DNA of 59,892 nucleotides from Planctomycetaceae bacterium (GTDB lineage Bacteria; Planctomycetota; PLA2): NCBI GenBank assembly GCA_011525755.1, contig WYBS01000190.1, positions 1 to 59,892 of the forward strand, read 5' to 3'. Shown piece by piece: positions 50,203 to 57,724 of this stretch (position 1 is its first letter; each line of letters starts with the position of its first letter). The notes under the pieces were generated by a model. It saw only the letters and a program-made list of their open reading frames with translations, ran no database searches and was not told where the DNA came from. The position numbers and the translations under genes were made by a program.

Positions 50203-51066
50203 CTACTCGGGCAGCGCGGCGAGGAGCGTCTTCGCGAGGCCCACGTAGTAGGCGACCCCCATGTCGGCGGGGTTCTTCCGCCCCTCCTCCATGACCAGGT
50301 CCAGGTGCTGCCTCGCCCCGGCGGCGTCGCCGGAGTCCCCGCGGAGGGAGGCGATCGCGTAGTAGGCCGCCACTTTCGTGGTGGCGTTCACGTCGCGGAC
50401 GCCCGCGGCGCGGCGGAAGAGATCCTCCGCCGCCGCGTCGTCGCCCGCGAACTTGCGGTTCCAGGCGAGCTGGAACTGCGTCTGCGCGTAGGCCGCGCTG
50501 TCGCGCGGCACGATGCGCTCCACGCCGCGGATCAGCTCGTCCGACGCCGCGTAGTCCCCGTCGCCGCGCGCCTCGTAGCTGAGCAGGAAGGCGGCCTCGA
50601 TGCCCTCCTCCGACGCCGCATCGACGCTGCGCAGGATCTCCTCGAGGAAGCCCCGGACCGTGTCGGCGCCGGCGTCCTTCTTGAGCCGCCCGGCCGCTTC
50701 CCGGAGCACGAGGAGGCGCCGTTCCGGGGTCGGGGCATCCCGGAAGCGCTGCACGTAGTCCCGCCGGAGGGCGTCCCGCTCCTGATCCCGTTCCCCGGGC
50801 GTCGCCGGCGCGCGCCTGTCGGCCGCCGGCGCAGGGGCAGGCGCGTTCGCCGGGGCGGGGCCGCCCGTGCCCGGCAAAGGCGTCGCCCGCTGCGCCTCGA
50901 GGAAGTCCATGCGCCGCTCCAGCTCGACGACGCGGACCTCGAGGTCGCGTGCGAGCCTCGAGTCGGTGGCGGCGCGCGGAGCCGCGCGGTCGCCGCCGCC
51001 GCGCGCGAGGTACCCGAGGACCAGCGCGGCAACGACGAGCACCGCGGGGGCGACGAGCCTGCGCAC
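50203..51066 (-). CDS. Membrane-anchored TPR-like protein of unknown function
   Basis: 287 aa from GTG 51066; TACGAT ends eight bases before it, which favours this start over the in-frame GTG at 51072. One N-terminal transmembrane helix (LVAPAVLVVAALVLGYLA), a short coiled coil (LARDLEVRVVELERRMDFLEAQ) and a Pro/Ala linker lead to about 190 residues of helical repeats in TPR style (AAFLLSYEARGDGDYAASDELIRGVERIV, AQTQFQLAWNRKFAGDDAAAEDLFRRAAGV, AAYYAIASLRGDSGDAAGARQHLDLVM). Probably periplasmic and protein-binding; no enzyme motif. It follows the DNA methyltransferase in the genome order but is probably transcribed separately. Confidence 0.75.
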   Translation of the reverse strand: MRRLVAPAVLVVAALVLGYLARGGGDRAAPRAATDSRLARDLEVRVVELERRMDFLEAQRATPLPGTGGPAPANAPAPAPAADRRAPATPGERDQERDALRRDYVQRFRDAPTPERRLLVLREAAGRLKKDAGADTVRGFLEEILRSVDAASEEGIEAAFLLSYEARGDGDYAASDELIRGVERIVPRDSAAYAQTQFQLAWNRKFAGDDAAAEDLFRRAAGVRDVNATTKVAAYYAIASLRGDSGDAAGARQHLDLVMEEGRKNPADMGVAYYVGLAKTLLAALPE

Positions 51067-51137
51067 GCGCACGCATCGTAGCACTGCCGCGCGAGAGAGC
51101 GAGGCCGCCCCGCGCGAGGGGCCCCGGCCGCGCGCGA

Positions 51138-52295
51138 TCAAGCGGGGGCGCCATGAGCCCCTTCGAGCAGGCACGGCAGCAGGTCGCACGCCACCGGCTC
51201 ACCGAGGTAGAACCCCTGGCCCAGCGTCACGCCGAACTTCCGCGCGATGTCGAGGCAGGCCGACGACTCGATCCCCTCGGCGATGACGGCCAGCCCGAGG
51301 CTCCTTCCGAGGCCGACGAGCGTCGAGAGGATGACGCGGGTGTCGCGCGAGGTCGGCGCCCGACGCACGAACTCCTGGTCGAGCTTCAGGATGTCGAACG
51401 GCATCCGCTGGAGCAGCGAGAACGACGAGTACCCCTTGCCGAAGTCGTCGAGCGCGAGCCGCACGCCGGCGGAGCGCAGCCGCCCGAAGAGGGCCAGCGC
51501 GCGCGCGGGGTGCTCCATGCTGCTGCTCTCCGTCACCTCGAGCGTGACGCGCCGCGGCGTGCCTCCGGCCGATCGGATCGCCCGGAGCAGGCGGTCCGCG
51601 AACCCCCGCTCGGCGAGCTGCCGGGGCGACGCGTTCACCGACAGGAACGCCGACCACGCGCGGTGCGCCGGCGCGAAGAACTCGGCGAGCGCCCGCTCGA
51701 TCACGTGCCATCCGAGCTCGTCGAACACGCCCGCGTCCTCCGCGGCGCGGGCGAAGTCGCCGGCGGGGAGGAGACCGAGAAGCCCGTGGTCCCAGCGCAT
51801 GAGCGCCTCCACGCCGATCACCGTGGAAGTGCGCAGGTCGAGGATCGGCTGGTAGCGGGGCACGATCTCCCCCCGCCGCAGCGCTCTCCGCATCTCATCC
51901 CGCAGGTCGCCCGCCGCGCAGGATGCCACCGACCGCACGAGGCGCCGCACGTGCGCTGGCGCCTCGGCCTTGTCGACGACGCCGACGATGCGAAGGCCGC
52001 GAAGCCGCGCGAGGTGGCCGATCGCATCGAGCACCGTCGCGTCGAAGCTCGTCACGAGCACGACGGGCAGGGGACACGCCTGCTCCGCGAGGAAGCGGAG
52101 CACATCCGACGCCACATCGTCCTCGTGGTCCATGTCGACGACGATCAGCGCGGGGTTCCCGAACACGTAGGAGCGGCGGAACGCCTCCTCCGTCTCCGCA
52201 GCCTCGCTTCGGTAGCCCTCGTCCCGGGCCGCCTCGGAGATCGACCTGCGGGTGGCAGCGTCGGTCTCCAGCATGAGGAGACACTTGGCCTCCAT
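51138..52295 (-). CDS. Receiver-EAL protein, cyclic-di-GMP phosphodiesterase
   Basis: 385 aa from ATG 52295 (GGGAGG six bases upstream). Residues 1-125 form a receiver-like domain with D54 (LIVVDMDHED) and K109 (GVVDKAEAP), so phosphorylation is plausible. Residues 130-380 are an EAL domain with a complete active site: E163 (GVEALMRW), N221 (SVNAS), E253 (LEVTE), D283-D284 (LDDFGKGYSS), K304 (ILKLDQEF), E340 (IAEGIES) and Q360. It should hydrolyse cyclic-di-GMP to pGpG under control of an unseen histidine kinase. No partner kinase or GGDEF gene is in the window. Confidence 0.93.
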   Translation of the reverse strand: MEAKCLLMLETDAATRRSISEAARDEGYRSEAAETEEAFRRSYVFGNPALIVVDMDHEDDVASDVLRFLAEQACPLPVVLVTSFDATVLDAIGHLARLRGLRIVGVVDKAEAPAHVRRLVRSVASCAAGDLRDEMRRALRRGEIVPRYQPILDLRTSTVIGVEALMRWDHGLLGLLPAGDFARAAEDAGVFDELGWHVIERALAEFFAPAHRAWSAFLSVNASPRQLAERGFADRLLRAIRSAGGTPRRVTLEVTESSSMEHPARALALFGRLRSAGVRLALDDFGKGYSSFSLLQRMPFDILKLDQEFVRRAPTSRDTRVILSTLVGLGRSLGLAVIAEGIESSACLDIARKFGVTLGQGFYLGEPVACDLLPCLLEGAHGAPA

Positions 52296-52682
52296 GGAAT
52301 CCTCCCTGGCCGGATCGGCCTCTCTTCACTCCACTTGCTGACCCTTCACGCTGCCCTGTTGCGCAGACCAAGGAGGCGTGAATTCTTCTCTGCGGAACAA
52401 CCCTAGCCCGTCCCCGGGGCCGCTCCATCGGCAAGATGCCTCATTCCAGTGCGCCCGGCCACCCGTCCGGGACGGGATGCTCGCCCCGGCGCGCATCCCG
52501 GCCGGAAGCCGGAATTCGGCCCGGGGCCGGCTCCGTCGAGAGGGTGCGCGACTCCGTCCATCCTGAACGACAAAGCACACCCGGGCTCGCCCGCGATCCG
52601 GGGAAGGGACCTTGACCGTGCATCCCCGTCGGTGAGAACCTCCACGGATCAGCGCCGGGTATGGGCGCCACGGAGGACAGTC
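52296..52682. other. 387-bp divergent intergenic region
   Basis: It separates the EAL gene (minus) from the small secreted-protein gene (plus). No ORF in it has coding character. TTGACC at 52612-52617 is a candidate -35 element for the plus-strand gene, but no convincing -10 sits at the right spacing. A C/G-rich stretch (52485-52545) contains several overlapping CCGG/GGCC repeats. No riboswitch could be identified. Confidence 0.5.
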
Positions 52683-53195
52683 ATGAGACAGGGCTTGCTG
52701 GTTGTGTTGGCGGTGTCATTGGTTATGATCGCGGCGGGCGCGGTCGCTGCGGGAACGCTCGTGCCGGGCCACGACGGGCGTCATGACGGGGACAACAACG
52801 GCTACCCGGATGCGGGGAAGATCGTCAACGGGAAGTACGAGTCGGTCTACGCGTACGACGAGAACGGAGACTACTACTGGGATCTCGGCGATGGCCGGAT
52901 CTACTCCACCGTCGATTCGATCGAGGACCTCGACGCGGCGACGCTGACGGTGTGCACCTACCAGGTGCAGTACCGCGGCGACTTCGGCAACGATCCCTAC
53001 ATGGACAGCGGCTGGATCATCAACGCCATCAACTGCGTCGGCTACGATCCGGGCACGTACCTGTATCTCATGGTGCACAAGACCGACCCGCGCTACACGG
53101 GCAACCCGGACTGGGCGCTCTGGGGCGACTGGGAGTACCACGTCCTCGTCGAGAGCGGCACGGGAAACTGGGTGAAGCGCTTCGCGGCGCCGTAG
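52683..53195 (+). CDS. Small secreted protein of unknown function
   Basis: 170 aa from ATG 52683, with GGAGGACAGTC just before it. Signal peptide MRQGLLVVLAVSLVMIAAGAVAA. The mature protein is rich in Tyr, Asp and Gly (GHDGRHDGDNNGYPDAGKIVNGKYESVYAYDENGDYYWDLGDG) and has two cysteines (TVCTYQVQ, INAINCVGYD) that could form a disulfide. EF-hand-like DENGDYYWDLGDG might bind calcium. No family is recognised; no homologue is evident in the window. Confidence 0.75.
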   Translation: MRQGLLVVLAVSLVMIAAGAVAAGTLVPGHDGRHDGDNNGYPDAGKIVNGKYESVYAYDENGDYYWDLGDGRIYSTVDSIEDLDAATLTVCTYQVQYRGDFGNDPYMDSGWIINAINCVGYDPGTYLYLMVHKTDPRYTGNPDWALWGDWEYHVLVESGTGNWVKRFAAP

Positions 53196-53237
53196 GGTGG
53201 CAGGCCCGCGTGGACCTGCGGCGCGGGGGCCCGCTGC

Positions 53238-53255
53238 CCCCCGCGCCCCCCCTCC
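53238..53255 (-). repeat. G-tract extragenic repeat, copy 6
   Basis: CCCCCGCGCCCCCCCTCC on the plus strand, about 43 bp after the stop of the small secreted-protein gene; closest to the copy at 35859. Confidence 0.6.
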
Positions 53256-53376
53256 ATCCCCAGCCCGGCACGAAGAGCGCCGAGAGTCGCGCGGGGGTGT
53301 CGAGCGCCGCACATCGCGCGCTGACCGTTGCGCGAACGTGCGGCACAAGCGATGCGTGCCGTCGGTGACCCGGGGC

Positions 53377-53405
53377 TTGCAGTTGCAACAATGAAGGCAT
53401 ACACT
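53377..53405 (+). promoter_or_regulatory. Sigma-70-like promoter of the beta-helix gene
   Basis: TTGCAG (53377-53382) and TACACT (53400-53405) with a 17-nt spacer, in a locally AT-richer stretch 76 bp before the ATG at 53481. TTGCA and TGCAA also make a short inverted repeat at the -35. Confidence 0.4.
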
Positions 53406-53480
53406 TGGCCTCCCAAAGGAAGCGAGATTCCGCCGGGTATGCGGAGCACGCTCCCCAACCAGACAGTGAAGGAGTCAGAC

Positions 53481-54443
53481 ATGCGGTCGAGAGCGGAATT
53501 CGGTTGCGCCACGATGCTGGTCGTGGCCCTCACGGCGGCGGTCGCGGAGGCCAAGGAGACCTGGAGCGTCCCGGGGGACTTCGCGACGATCCAGGCGGCG
53601 ATCGACGATGCGGCGGTCCAGGAGGGCGACACGATCCTCGTGGCGGCGGGAACCCACGCGGGCGCCAAGGTCACGAAGGGCGTCACGATCCGTGCGGCGG
53701 GGCTCGTGGTCATCAACGACGGCCCGGTCTACTATCCCAATCACCCGCTCGGCGGAGACCTCAAGGCGGGCTTCCTGTTCCTCGGAGGCGGGGACGGCGC
53801 CGTCATCACCGGCTTCCGCTTCGAGGGCCTTGCGTTCCCCGTCTTCAGCAAGGACACGGACGACGTGACCGTTACCTCATGCAGGCTCGACGCGCCGATC
53901 CAGGGCATCACGAACTGGGGCGGCGATGACTGGACGATCACGCACAACGAGATCGTCGACCTGCGCACGGTGAACGGCGGGGGCATCGGCATCATCGTGG
54001 GCGAGCGTACCGGCGCCGCCGCCGACGGCAGCCTCATCGCCTACAACCGGATCTCGGGAACGCTCCACGTGCATCCCGGCGACGGCGGCGGATACAACGG
54101 GACGGGCATCGTCCTCTACGCCGATTTCCGGTGGGGCGCGCCCGGCGCCGCGTCCATCTCGGGCAACCAGATCGTCCACAACGACATCGCGCTCGAGAGC
54201 GACACACCGGAGGTCGTCGACGTCGTCGCGATCGAGATCACGGACTCGGGCGTTCCGGGGCACCACGACGGCGAGGACACCGTCGTCACGGACAACGCCG
54301 TCGGGTTCAACGACCTTCGGGGCACGACGATCCAGCTCGATCTCTCGGAAGGCGCGGCGGAAGCGAACGAGATCGCCCGCAACCTCGGCGACAACCGGGG
54401 GGACGGGAGCTTCCCCGGCCCGTTCGTCCCGGACCAGCAGTAG
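53481..54443 (+). CDS. Secreted right-handed parallel beta-helix protein
   Basis: 320 aa from ATG 53481 (GGAG seven bases before). Signal peptide MRSRAEFGCATMLVVALTAAVAEA. It opens with WSVPGDFATIQAAIDDAAVQEGDTILVAAGTHAGAKVTKGVTIRAAG, the hallmark of pectate-lyase-like or NosD-type beta-helix proteins, then strand repeats GAVITGFRFEGLAFPVFS, DDVTVTSCRLDAPIQGITN, DDWTITHNEIVDLR, GSLIAYNRISGTLH and SISGNQIVHNDIAL. No polysaccharide-lyase catalytic residues can be assigned. Likely an extracellular carbohydrate-binding or cleaving protein. Confidence 0.85.
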   Translation: MRSRAEFGCATMLVVALTAAVAEAKETWSVPGDFATIQAAIDDAAVQEGDTILVAAGTHAGAKVTKGVTIRAAGLVVINDGPVYYPNHPLGGDLKAGFLFLGGGDGAVITGFRFEGLAFPVFSKDTDDVTVTSCRLDAPIQGITNWGGDDWTITHNEIVDLRTVNGGGIGIIVGERTGAAADGSLIAYNRISGTLHVHPGDGGGYNGTGIVLYADFRWGAPGAASISGNQIVHNDIALESDTPEVVDVVAIEITDSGVPGHHDGEDTVVTDNAVGFNDLRGTTIQLDLSEGAAEANEIARNLGDNRGDGSFPGPFVPDQQ

Positions 54444-54470
54444 GCCTTCCGGCCTCCGGGATCCCGGGGG

Positions 54471-54503
54471 GATGCCTGCGGCGGGCTCATGAGCCCGGGC
54501 ATC
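54471..54503. terminator. Strong hairpin between convergent genes
   Basis: The perfect palindrome CGGGCTCATGAGCCCG (54482-54497) is enclosed by GATGCC/GGCATC, forming 14 bp of stem with a 5-nt bulge on one side. It lies between the beta-helix gene (plus) and the metalloprotein gene (minus), a location that fits a bidirectional terminator. No T-tract follows. Confidence 0.5.
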
Positions 54504-54520
54504 GCCCCGGGGCCGCCCGG

Positions 54521-54537
54521 CCCCCGGAGCCCCCTCC
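54521..54537 (-). repeat. G-tract extragenic repeat, copy 7
   Basis: CCCCCGGAGCCCCCTCC on the plus strand, identical to 21097-21113, 20 bp past the stop of the metalloprotein gene. Confidence 0.7.
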
Positions 54538-54557
54538 TGTCGCGGCGAGCCGGGACG

Positions 54558-55421
54558 TCAGCCGGCGAGGGCTGCGCGGTAGATGTCGCCGCACTGCCGG
54601 CACGCGCCGCGCGTGATGTCCCAGTCCGGGAAGTCGGCGCGGATCGCGTCCACGGGCGGCGCCGGGTCCCAGTCGTACGTCGGGAACCCGCACAAGGGGC
54701 ACGGCTGGCCCCCCACCGGGCCCTTCCGCGGCTCGCCGAGGAACGCCCACGGGTCGCGTGCCGCCGCGAGCAGCGTCGGGTGCTTCCTCGCGGACGGGTC
54801 CTCGAACCGCGCCGCGATCCGCGACCGCTGCTCCTCCGAGAGCGCCGCGAACGCGCGGTCGAGCTGAGCGCGTCGCGTCGCCGCGCCCACCGGCGGCGCC
54901 TCGACCCGGTCGATCGCGAGGTTCCAGAGCACGAAGTACCGGCTCCGCACGAGCTCCTGCTCCGCGCGCGTGCGCCCCGACGCGCCGAGGTCGCGCTCGT
55001 ACGCGAAGTCCGGGTCGAGCATGTCCCGCACGTGCCTCATCTCGTGGCGCAGGAAGCGCGCGAGCGTCGCGATGTCGAGGAACGCGCTCGCCGGGAGCCG
55101 CAGGAGCACCGCCCGGCCCTCCCCCACGAGCAGGTCCGCGCCCTCGTCCCCGGGCCGGTGCGACCGCGCCACGAGTGCGCGCGGGACGTCGAGGCCGTGC
55201 ACCGCCTCCGCGATGGCACGCTCCACGCCCCACTCGCGGAAGAGGGAGAGGAGCGCCGCCGCGATCGCCGCGTCGCGGTCGGGGCGGTCGTACAGGGGAT
55301 CGATGCGGCGGCGGTAGACCGCCCACCGCCGCTCGTCCGCGCTCGCGAGGAGATGGACGGCCTCCTCGACGAGCTGGGGATCGAGCTCGAGCCGAGGCAG
55401 GGGGGGGCCGGGGGCGGTCAC
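54558..55421 (-). CDS. HExxH-type metalloprotein with C-terminal zinc ribbon
   Basis: 287 aa from GTG 55421, which overlaps the stop of the TorD gene (GTGA). ARFLRHEMRHVRDMLDPDFAYERD (126-130 HEMRH) is an HExxH zinc-binding motif with a downstream acidic residue as possible third ligand, as in zincin-type metallopeptidases. The C-terminus carries two CxxC knuckles (CPLCGFPTYDW and CRQCGDIYRAAL), a rubredoxin-like zinc ribbon. It is the last gene of the molybdoenzyme operon, so a role in maturation or quality control of the complex is plausible, but no homologous function is known to me. A non-peptidase metal-binding protein is equally possible. Confidence 0.7.
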   Translation of the reverse strand: MTAPGPPLPRLELDPQLVEEAVHLLASADERRWAVYRRRIDPLYDRPDRDAAIAAALLSLFREWGVERAIAEAVHGLDVPRALVARSHRPGDEGADLLVGEGRAVLLRLPASAFLDIATLARFLRHEMRHVRDMLDPDFAYERDLGASGRTRAEQELVRSRYFVLWNLAIDRVEAPPVGAATRRAQLDRAFAALSEEQRSRIAARFEDPSARKHPTLLAAARDPWAFLGEPRKGPVGGQPCPLCGFPTYDWDPAPPVDAIRADFPDWDITRGACRQCGDIYRAALAG

Positions 55422-56113
55422 CGCGGGGTCTCCGGCAGCGCGCCGCAGCGCACGCATGCGTCGTCCGTCGTGCCCGCGTCCTCGCGGAGCGGGAGGTCCT
55501 CGGGGCCCGCCACCGCGCCGAGCCGCGACGCGTCCGAGACGATCGCCGCGTCGAGGAGGCGCGCGGCAGCCGCGTAGAAGGGCGCCTTCGCGCGGCGACG
55601 GACCCGGGCGGCGAGCGCACGGCCGAAGCGCCCGAGGTGCTCCTCGAGGAACTTCCGCGACGCGTCGCGGCAGAGATCCGCCTTCTCCGCCCCGTGCGCG
55701 TCGAGCGCGCACGCCTCCTTGAGCGCGAGGAAGGCCATGAACTCGCACTCGACCGAGATGTGGTCGGGCCGCTCCGGGTGGCCGCGCGAGGGGCCGAGCC
55801 CGAACGCGTTGTAGAACCCCGTCACGTCGCCGATCTCGTGCGCGAAGCGGTGGCCCTTCGGCTCGCCGTACTCGCCCTCGTAGGCGGGGCAGGGGCCGCG
55901 CACCACATGGCCGAAGATCGCGTCGTAGGCGGCGCAGCGCCCCGCCATGTCGCGCGGCGCCGCCGCGAGGTCGCGCGCATCGAGGCCGAGCGCCTTCGCG
56001 GCGCCGGGCAGCTCGTCGAGGAGCTCGCTGCTCTCCTCGTCGGGTCTCCGGAACGCCTCCGCGAGCGCCCCCCAGAGCGCCGTCCTCGAGAGACTCTCCT
56101 CCACGCGTTCCAT
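55418..56113 (-). CDS. TorD/DmsD-family molybdoenzyme chaperone
   Basis: 231 aa from ATG 56113 (GAGG five bases upstream; an in-frame GTG at 56119 is the alternative). Mostly helical with the family hallmarks: an N-terminal RTALWGALAEAFRRPDEE, the cleft segment AYEGEYGE, the histidine-rich IGDVTGFYNAFGLGPSRGHPERPDHISVECEFMAFLALKEACALD and a long C-terminal helix. These chaperones bind the signal or cofactor-free form of the catalytic subunit and help insert the molybdopterin cofactor. It lies 85 bp after the beta subunit and precedes the metalloprotein gene by overlap. C-terminal CVRCG is an extra feature. Confidence 0.9.
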   Translation of the reverse strand: MERVEESLSRTALWGALAEAFRRPDEESSELLDELPGAAKALGLDARDLAAAPRDMAGRCAAYDAIFGHVVRGPCPAYEGEYGEPKGHRFAHEIGDVTGFYNAFGLGPSRGHPERPDHISVECEFMAFLALKEACALDAHGAEKADLCRDASRKFLEEHLGRFGRALAARVRRRAKAPFYAAAARLLDAAIVSDASRLGAVAGPEDLPLREDAGTTDDACVRCGALPETPR

Positions 56114-56198
56114 GTTCACCTCGTCGTCCGGTCCTGCCAGTGTGTCTTCTTCCGCGTCTTGTCGCCGACCCCTTGCCTCTCTCGCCCCGTGTCCCCGC

Positions 56199-57425
56199 CT
56201 AGACCCAGTTGATGTGCTTGTCCGGCCGCGTGAGGAACGGCTCCTCCACCTTCGTGCGGAAGAGCTCCTCGCCCTTCTCGCCGAACGCGATCACCGTGTC
56301 GTCGTAGAGCGTGAAGGGCTTGCCGTGGAACTCGCTCTCGTAGACCTTCGGCCCCTCCTCGATCTCGTAGCGGTAGATGATCCGGTTCGAGCGACGGAAG
56401 AGCTGGAGTACGGCGACGAGCTCGCGATCCGGGACCCGGTAGCGCTCGATCGCCTCCTCGACGCCCGGCCCGAACATCTGGAAGAGGTAGTCCCTCGGAA
56501 CCCAGCGCGGCGGGATGTAGTAGCCGTTGGGCTCGGTGCCGAACTGCGGGTAGAGCGGCAGCGCGATCTTCGCGACCTTGACCAGGTAGTAGAGCGGGTG
56601 CTGGCGCTCCTCGGCCCAGTCGCCCTCCTTCGTCATCTTCACGAGCCCCTGCATGCGCACCTGGCCGATGCACGCGGCCATGCAGCGCGTCTCCATCCGC
56701 TGGCCGCCCGTCTCCGGGTCCTTGCCCTCCACGCGCGGGTAGCAGGCGATGCACTTCTCCGAGACGCGCGTCGTCGGGCGGTAGAGCGACTTCTTGTAGG
56801 GGCACGCCTCGACGCACTTGCGGTAGCCGCGGCAGCGGCTCTGGTCGATGAGGACGATCCCGTCCTCCGGCCGCTTGTAGATCGCCTGCCGCGGGCACGC
56901 CGCGAGGCAGGCGGGGTAGGAGCAGTGGTTGCAGAGGCGCGCGAGGTAGAAGAACCATGTCTTGTGGACCGGCAGCTGCTCGCCGGTCTCGTGGAGCTTG
57001 TCGACCTCGCCCTTGGGACCGACGGCGTTGTCCTCGTAGAGGTTCGGCGTCGCCCAGTCCTGATCGGTCGGCAGGTACCCCATCACGCGCGAGCCGTGCG
57101 GGGGCGCGCCCTCGAAGATCGTCTGCCCGCGGAAGGTCTTCTCCTCCCAGACCTGCTTGTCCGGGTTGCGCTCGTCCAGCAGCTTCAGGAGCTTCGCGTC
57201 CCAGAACGCCGGATAGCCGCCGTAGGGCTTCGTCTCGACGTTCGTCCACCACATGTGCTCCTGGCCCTTCGAGAACGTCCACGTGGACTTGCATGCCATC
57301 GTGCACGTCTGGCAGCCGATGCATCGGTTGGTGTTGATGACGAAGGCGAACTGCCGCTCCGGGAACGCCGCCTCGTAGGGGTAGTCCATCTCGCGGTTGA
57401 TCTGCCAGTTCCTGACCTTAGGCAT
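56199..57425 (-). CDS. Iron-sulfur beta subunit, NxrB/NarH-type
   Basis: 408 aa from ATG 57425 (GGAGGAACG upstream). Four iron-sulfur motifs: CIGCQTCTMAC (35-45) after INTNR, CNHCSYPACLAAC, CRGYRKCVEAC and CIACYPRV plus CMAAC. In the third motif a tyrosine replaces one cysteine ligand (CxxY), the change linked to a [3Fe-4S] cluster in NarH and NxrB. KSTWTFSKGQEHMWWTNVETKPYGGYPAFWD and PLYPQFGTEPNGYYIPPRWVPRDYLFQMFGPGVEEAIERYR match the anammox/Nitrospira NxrB and archaeal-type NarH branch closely. It passes electrons between the molybdenum subunit and a membrane or soluble carrier. Confidence 0.93.
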   Translation of the reverse strand: MPKVRNWQINREMDYPYEAAFPERQFAFVINTNRCIGCQTCTMACKSTWTFSKGQEHMWWTNVETKPYGGYPAFWDAKLLKLLDERNPDKQVWEEKTFRGQTIFEGAPPHGSRVMGYLPTDQDWATPNLYEDNAVGPKGEVDKLHETGEQLPVHKTWFFYLARLCNHCSYPACLAACPRQAIYKRPEDGIVLIDQSRCRGYRKCVEACPYKKSLYRPTTRVSEKCIACYPRVEGKDPETGGQRMETRCMAACIGQVRMQGLVKMTKEGDWAEERQHPLYYLVKVAKIALPLYPQFGTEPNGYYIPPRWVPRDYLFQMFGPGVEEAIERYRVPDRELVAVLQLFRRSNRIIYRYEIEEGPKVYESEFHGKPFTLYDDTVIAFGEKGEELFRTKVEEPFLTRPDKHINWV

Positions 57426-57723
57426 GGGCGTTCCTCCGTTGCGACTCCTGCTTCGAGCGCGCCTCCTGGAGCGCGCGCCACGGGCGGACGGCCTCGGCGA
57501 CGATCTCCCGGATGCGCGCTTCGCCGAGCGTCTCGTACGCGAGGCGCGGGCCGAGGTAGAAGGGCTGCTGGAACATCGCGAGCAGCCGCGGCTCGTCCCA
57601 GCCGGACGCCGCGAACTCCTCCGCGAATCCCCGCGCCATGGCGACGACGTCCCCCTCCTCCGCGGGCACCTCCACCCCGGTAAGCGTGAGGGGATCGGTC
57701 GGATCCGGATCGCCGTGCGGCAT
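57418..57723 (-). CDS. Small protein between alpha and beta subunit genes
   Basis: 101 aa from ATG 57723; GGAGGAGC inside the end of the alpha-subunit gene is its ribosome binding site, and its stop overlaps the beta-subunit start by eight bases. It begins MPHGDPDPTDPLTLTGVEVPAEEGD and has a helical body VVAMARGFAEEFAASGWDEPRLLAMFQQPFYLGPRLAYETLGEARIREIVAEAVRPW. No cysteines, no signal, no recognised family. Fixed position between two subunits of one complex suggests an assembly factor or small subunit (inference). Confidence 0.75.
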   Translation of the reverse strand: MPHGDPDPTDPLTLTGVEVPAEEGDVVAMARGFAEEFAASGWDEPRLLAMFQQPFYLGPRLAYETLGEARIREIVAEAVRPWRALQEARSKQESQRRNAHA

Positions 57724-57724
57724 G

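Noticed and set aside
52296-52682. Cyclic-di-GMP riboswitch upstream of the small secreted protein, suggested by the nearby EAL gene
   Set aside because: No match to the conserved GEMM core could be found by eye.
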